Below, piece by piece: positions 61,447 to 64,000 of a DNA stretch of 64,000 nt (positions are counted from its first letter, which is position 1; each line of letters opens with the position of its first letter). The notes beneath the pieces were generated by a model. That model made no database searches. It had not been told where the DNA came from and saw nothing but the letters and a program-made list of their open reading frames with translations. The DNA is taken from NCBI GenBank assembly GCA_902789325.1, contig CADANN010000021.1:85933-149932 (forward strand), given 5' to 3'. The position numbers and the translations under genes were made by a program. Origin of the DNA: an uncultured Spirochaetaceae bacterium. Lineage in GTDB: Bacteria > Spirochaetota > Spirochaetia > Treponematales > Treponemataceae.

Positions 61447-61475
61447 TTGAACAAAATATGTAAAAATGGTATTTT
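61447..61475 (+). promoter_or_regulatory. Promoter of RNA methyltransferase gene, leaderless configuration
   Basis: TTGAAC (61447-61452), 17-bp spacer, TATTTT (61470-61475). ATG at 61484 is 8 nt after the -10 box, with no ribosome-binding site. Confidence 0.55.
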
Positions 61476-61483
61476 AGACCAGT

Positions 61484-62641
61484 ATGAATACTCTGGTCGC
61501 ATTATGCGCAGTCGGAGCCGAGCGAATTCTCGGTAACGAAATTAAACATTTAGGTTATAAACTCAATGGCAACGCACCTGGACGCGTTAGTTTTCTTGGT
61601 GATGACGATGCTTTTTTTAAAGCAAATCTTTGTCTTCGTACAGCAGACCGTGTTTACCTCCAGCTTGCAGAATATGACGCTTTAGATTTTGATGCCCTTT
61701 ATGATGGAACTTACGCAGTAAACTGGCAGGATTTTTTACGCAAAGATTCACGAGTCATTGTAGATAAAGTCCGCACTTACAAAAGCAAACTCAATTCAGA
61801 ACATTCCATTCAGGGAATTGTTCACAAAGCAATTTACTCAAAACTCGGTGATGTGTGGAAAATGTCTTCCATGCCGGAAACAGGTGAAGAAAGCAATATC
61901 CGTGTTTATGTTGATGAAAACAAGGTTCTTGTTTTGCTTGATCTTTCAGGTCTTCCACTTCACAAGCGTGGTTACCGTGTAGACGGTGGTATTGCACCAC
62001 TCCGCGAAACTCTCGCAGCAGTTCTTCTTCAGGAAATGATGTGGCGACGCAAAACTCCTCTTCACGATCCGTTCTGTGGTTCAGGTACAATTGCAATTGA
62101 AGCAACTCTTTACGCATTCAATGTAGCACCTGGATTTGGTCGCCGCTTCGCTTTGGAAAATCTTCCTATTTATAATGCAGAACGTGCCCAGCAGATTCGC
62201 GACGAAGAAGCTGCAAAAATCCGAACGGATGTTGAAGTCCGCATTACCGGATCTGATATTGATAATGCCGCAGTTGAGCGCTCAAAGAAAAATGCAGAAT
62301 ATGCCTGTGTAATGGCCGGCCGCGCACTTAAATCAATCGGAATCAGTGCACATATTCCACGTCCAGATTTTATCCAGTCTGATTTTGCAGACCTTGCTGC
62401 ACCATATGATGAAGGTCTTATTTTGTGTAACCCTCCATACGGTGAACGTCTTGGTGATGCAGATCAGGCTCGAGAGCTTTACAAAAATATGCAGAGCCTT
62501 TGGACAGACTTCAACGGCTGGGATATCGGAATCATTACCTCAAATGAAGAGTTTCAGGAAAATTTTGGTCACAAGACTTCCGCAATCAAAAAACTTAAAG
62601 CTGGAAATCTTGATACCTCTTTCTATATTTACAGGAGATAA
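61484..62641 (+). CDS. THUMP-containing class I RNA methyltransferase (RlmL/YpsC-like)
   Basis: A 385-residue protein. N-terminal ferredoxin-like and THUMP domain (about 1-150), then a Rossmann methyltransferase with F-C-G-S-G-T-I-A-I-E-A (about 205-215, SAM site) and the catalytic N-P-P-Y-G-E-R-L near 325. This set matches N2-guanosine methyltransferases of 23S rRNA (RlmL N-terminal half/YpsC). Followed by a TetR gene 12 nt later. Confidence 0.85.
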   Translation: MNTLVALCAVGAERILGNEIKHLGYKLNGNAPGRVSFLGDDDAFFKANLCLRTADRVYLQLAEYDALDFDALYDGTYAVNWQDFLRKDSRVIVDKVRTYKSKLNSEHSIQGIVHKAIYSKLGDVWKMSSMPETGEESNIRVYVDENKVLVLLDLSGLPLHKRGYRVDGGIAPLRETLAAVLLQEMMWRRKTPLHDPFCGSGTIAIEATLYAFNVAPGFGRRFALENLPIYNAERAQQIRDEEAAKIRTDVEVRITGSDIDNAAVERSKKNAEYACVMAGRALKSIGISAHIPRPDFIQSDFADLAAPYDEGLILCNPPYGERLGDADQARELYKNMQSLWTDFNGWDIGIITSNEEFQENFGHKTSAIKKLKAGNLDTSFYIYRR

Positions 62642-62653
62642 GGAGAAAGTTAA

Positions 62654-63247
62654 ATGGCAATTGTAGTTGAGCACGATAAGCGCAAGCAGGAAATACTTCA
62701 GAAATCGCTCGATGTTTTTATTGAAGAAGGTTACGAAGATGCAACCTTCCAGAAAATTGCCGACCGCTGCGGAATCACCCGCACTACTCTTTATATCTAT
62801 TTTAAGAACAAACATGAAATCTTCCTTGGAAGCATAAAGGAACTTCTTTCCGAAGTTGAAATTGCCCTTAAAGCAATTATGACTGATTCAAACCTCAATT
62901 CAGAACAGGCATTACGTAAAGTTCTGGAAACTCTAACAGATGCCTGCGAACACAATAAAAAACTCTTCAGCGTTCTTTTGAATTATCTTATGCAGCTCAA
63001 AAAATCCGGAGTAGACACAAGCGAACGGGTTCGCCGTCGCGTAATTCGTGTACGTCACCTCTTGAGCACAATTTTGATTAAAGGAATTCAGAAAGGTGAG
63101 TTCAAAGAACTCAATGTAAAAGATGCAAACGAAACTTTGTATGGGCTCATGGAATCAGCTATTTTCCGAATTGCAGTCTTAAATCAAGACAACCTCGCCG
63201 ACATCAAAGCCGCCCTCAACACAACCGTAGATCTTTATAAGGCATAA
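62654..63247 (+). CDS. TetR-family transcriptional regulator
   Basis: A 197-residue regulator. Residues 8-56 are the TetR helix-turn-helix (I-L-Q-K-S-L-D-V-F-I-E-E-G-Y-E-D-A-T-F-Q-K-I-A-D-R-C-G-I-T-R-T-T-L-Y-I-Y-F-K-N-K), followed by an all-helical ligand domain. AAGGAG precedes the ATG. The adjacent membrane sensor starts 51 nt downstream. Target genes unknown. Confidence 0.9.
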   Translation: MAIVVEHDKRKQEILQKSLDVFIEEGYEDATFQKIADRCGITRTTLYIYFKNKHEIFLGSIKELLSEVEIALKAIMTDSNLNSEQALRKVLETLTDACEHNKKLFSVLLNYLMQLKKSGVDTSERVRRRVIRVRHLLSTILIKGIQKGEFKELNVKDANETLYGLMESAIFRIAVLNQDNLADIKAALNTTVDLYKA

Positions 63248-63298
63248 AAAATTTTCTCATTCTCAGAATATGCTGTATAATTTAACAGAGGTATTCTG

Positions 63299-64000
63299 AT
63301 GAAAAAGAAATTTCGTATTTCGGTTCTTGGACTTGAACTTATTTTAGGCGGAGTTATTTTTGGTGCCGTAATGTGTTTTGTAAACAGCTACAACGGCTAC
63401 CGCGAATTTCAAAAAGAACTCGAAGTAATTTACGGCAATGTAACAGAACAGTTTGCACAAACAGCCGCAACCTATGTTAATGGTGACAAACTGGAATACT
63501 GGCTTGCAAATGGTCCTGATGAAGAATGGGAAACGACAAATCAACGGCTCATAGATATCACAGAAGCCTCAGAACTTGTATACGTTTATGTAACAACAAT
63601 TGCCCCAGATTATAAATCACGAACCTACGTTTTTGATACCGTAAACAGTAAAGAAAAAAACAGTAAAGTAATTGAACTGGGCTATGTTCAATCTCTTGAA
63701 AAAAAAGATGACTACTATATAGGAAAACTCCGTGGCGTTATTGAAGACGGAGAAAATTACAGTATGTTTTCCTATAAGAAAGGTGGCGGCCACGTAACAA
63801 GTGCAGTTCCACTTATAGGTTCAAACGGAAAGCCCTGTGCAATTGTCAGTATTGTAAAACCAATGCACGAAATCAAATCCTACAAAAAGAAATTCCTTAC
63901 TTCCATAATAATCTGGGCTCTTGTAGTTACCGCAATTTTTATTGCCCTCTATGCACTCTTTTTATATATGGGAATTATCCGCCCTATCCTCTTTGTAACC
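63299..64000 (+). CDS. Membrane sensor protein, 3'-truncated by window edge
   Basis: 234 codons are visible with no stop. Residues 9-28 form a transmembrane helix, a roughly 170-residue extracytoplasmic domain follows (T-S-A-V-P-L-I-G-S-N-G-K-P-C-A-I-V-S-I-V is the closing strand of a Cache-type sensor), and a second membrane helix spans about 200-225. This topology fits diguanylate cyclases, chemoreceptors and PP2C-type sensors alike; the cytoplasmic effector lies beyond the window. A TATAAT at 63275-63280 and an AGAGG site precede the ATG. Confidence 0.75.
   Translation, partial: MKKKFRISVLGLELILGGVIFGAVMCFVNSYNGYREFQKELEVIYGNVTEQFAQTAATYVNGDKLEYWLANGPDEEWETTNQRLIDITEASELVYVYVTTIAPDYKSRTYVFDTVNSKEKNSKVIELGYVQSLEKKDDYYIGKLRGVIEDGENYSMFSYKKGGGHVTSAVPLIGSNGKPCAIVSIVKPMHEIKSYKKKFLTSIIIWALVVTAIFIALYALFLYMGIIRPILFVT

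Noticed and set aside
1..64000. CRISPR array, tRNA, rRNA or insertion sequence
   Set aside because: I saw no regularly spaced repeats, tRNA cloverleaf in intergenic regions, or transposase motif in the window.

Overview
The window is AT-rich spirochaete DNA, most likely from a gut or rumen Treponema. This is inferred from gene content: a GTP-type PEP carboxykinase, lipoproteins with a spirochaete-style lipobox, plant-cell-wall enzymes, and a G-tract promoter of the kind known from treponemes. No rRNA or tRNA gene is present to settle the species.

Layout. 1-3.6 kb: a truncated LacI-type regulator and cellobiose phosphorylase. 3.6-9.8 kb: a Na/phosphate cotransporter, a frameshifted lipoprotein plus a phosphodiesterase, and a tight four-gene clpP operon. 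9.9-17.4 kb: a ComFB-domain protein, GH27, a PurF-like protein, a sialate-O-acetylesterase-type enzyme and GH43. 17.5-30 kb: one giant repetitive secreted protein of about 4,130 residues, now broken by two single-base frameshifts. 30-35 kb: PilZ, an RlmM-like methyltransferase, a NAGPA-type lipoprotein and a Wza/Wzz export pair. 35-45.5 kb: pckG, the SRP RNA, a diguanylate cyclase, a GH2 enzyme, a permease, an acyltransferase with a zinc ribbon and a small alarmone synthetase. 45.5-54 kb: a lipoprotein behind a G9-spacer promoter, RlpA, gdhA, two XRE regulators, a hypoxanthine-DNA glycosylase, an ORF6N protein and others. 54-64 kb: a broken AICAR transformylase, a PurO-type IMP cyclohydrolase, a GH10 xylanase, an RNA methyltransferase, a TetR regulator and the start of a membrane sensor.

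How it fits together. The enzymes form a hemicellulose/cellulose scavenging set. A lipid-anchored GH10 xylanase acts outside; GH43, GH27, GH2, the acetylesterase and GH94 carry no signal peptide and finish oligosaccharides in the cytoplasm. pckG and gdhA handle central carbon and nitrogen. Purine genes are scattered: a PurF lacking its N-terminal Cys, a stand-alone AICAR transformylase and a separate PurO-type cyclohydrolase.

The most notable non-gene signals are: (i) a structured 3'-UTR element present three times, two copies with compensatory base changes; (ii) a promoter whose -35/-10 spacer is half made of G9, a probable phase-variation switch; (iii) at least five, perhaps nine, promoters whose -10 box lies 6-9 nt before the ATG, implying leaderless mRNAs; (iv) a shared CGAAAACG box at the +1 region of two promoters; (v) paired long palindromes inside and just beyond an ORF6N gene; (vi) a hairpin over a ribosome-binding site. 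Four coding disruptions in 64 kb (a 13-bp tandem duplication, two 1-nt losses, one internal deletion) are either real decay or switching, or sequencing and assembly faults. Sequence alone cannot decide.
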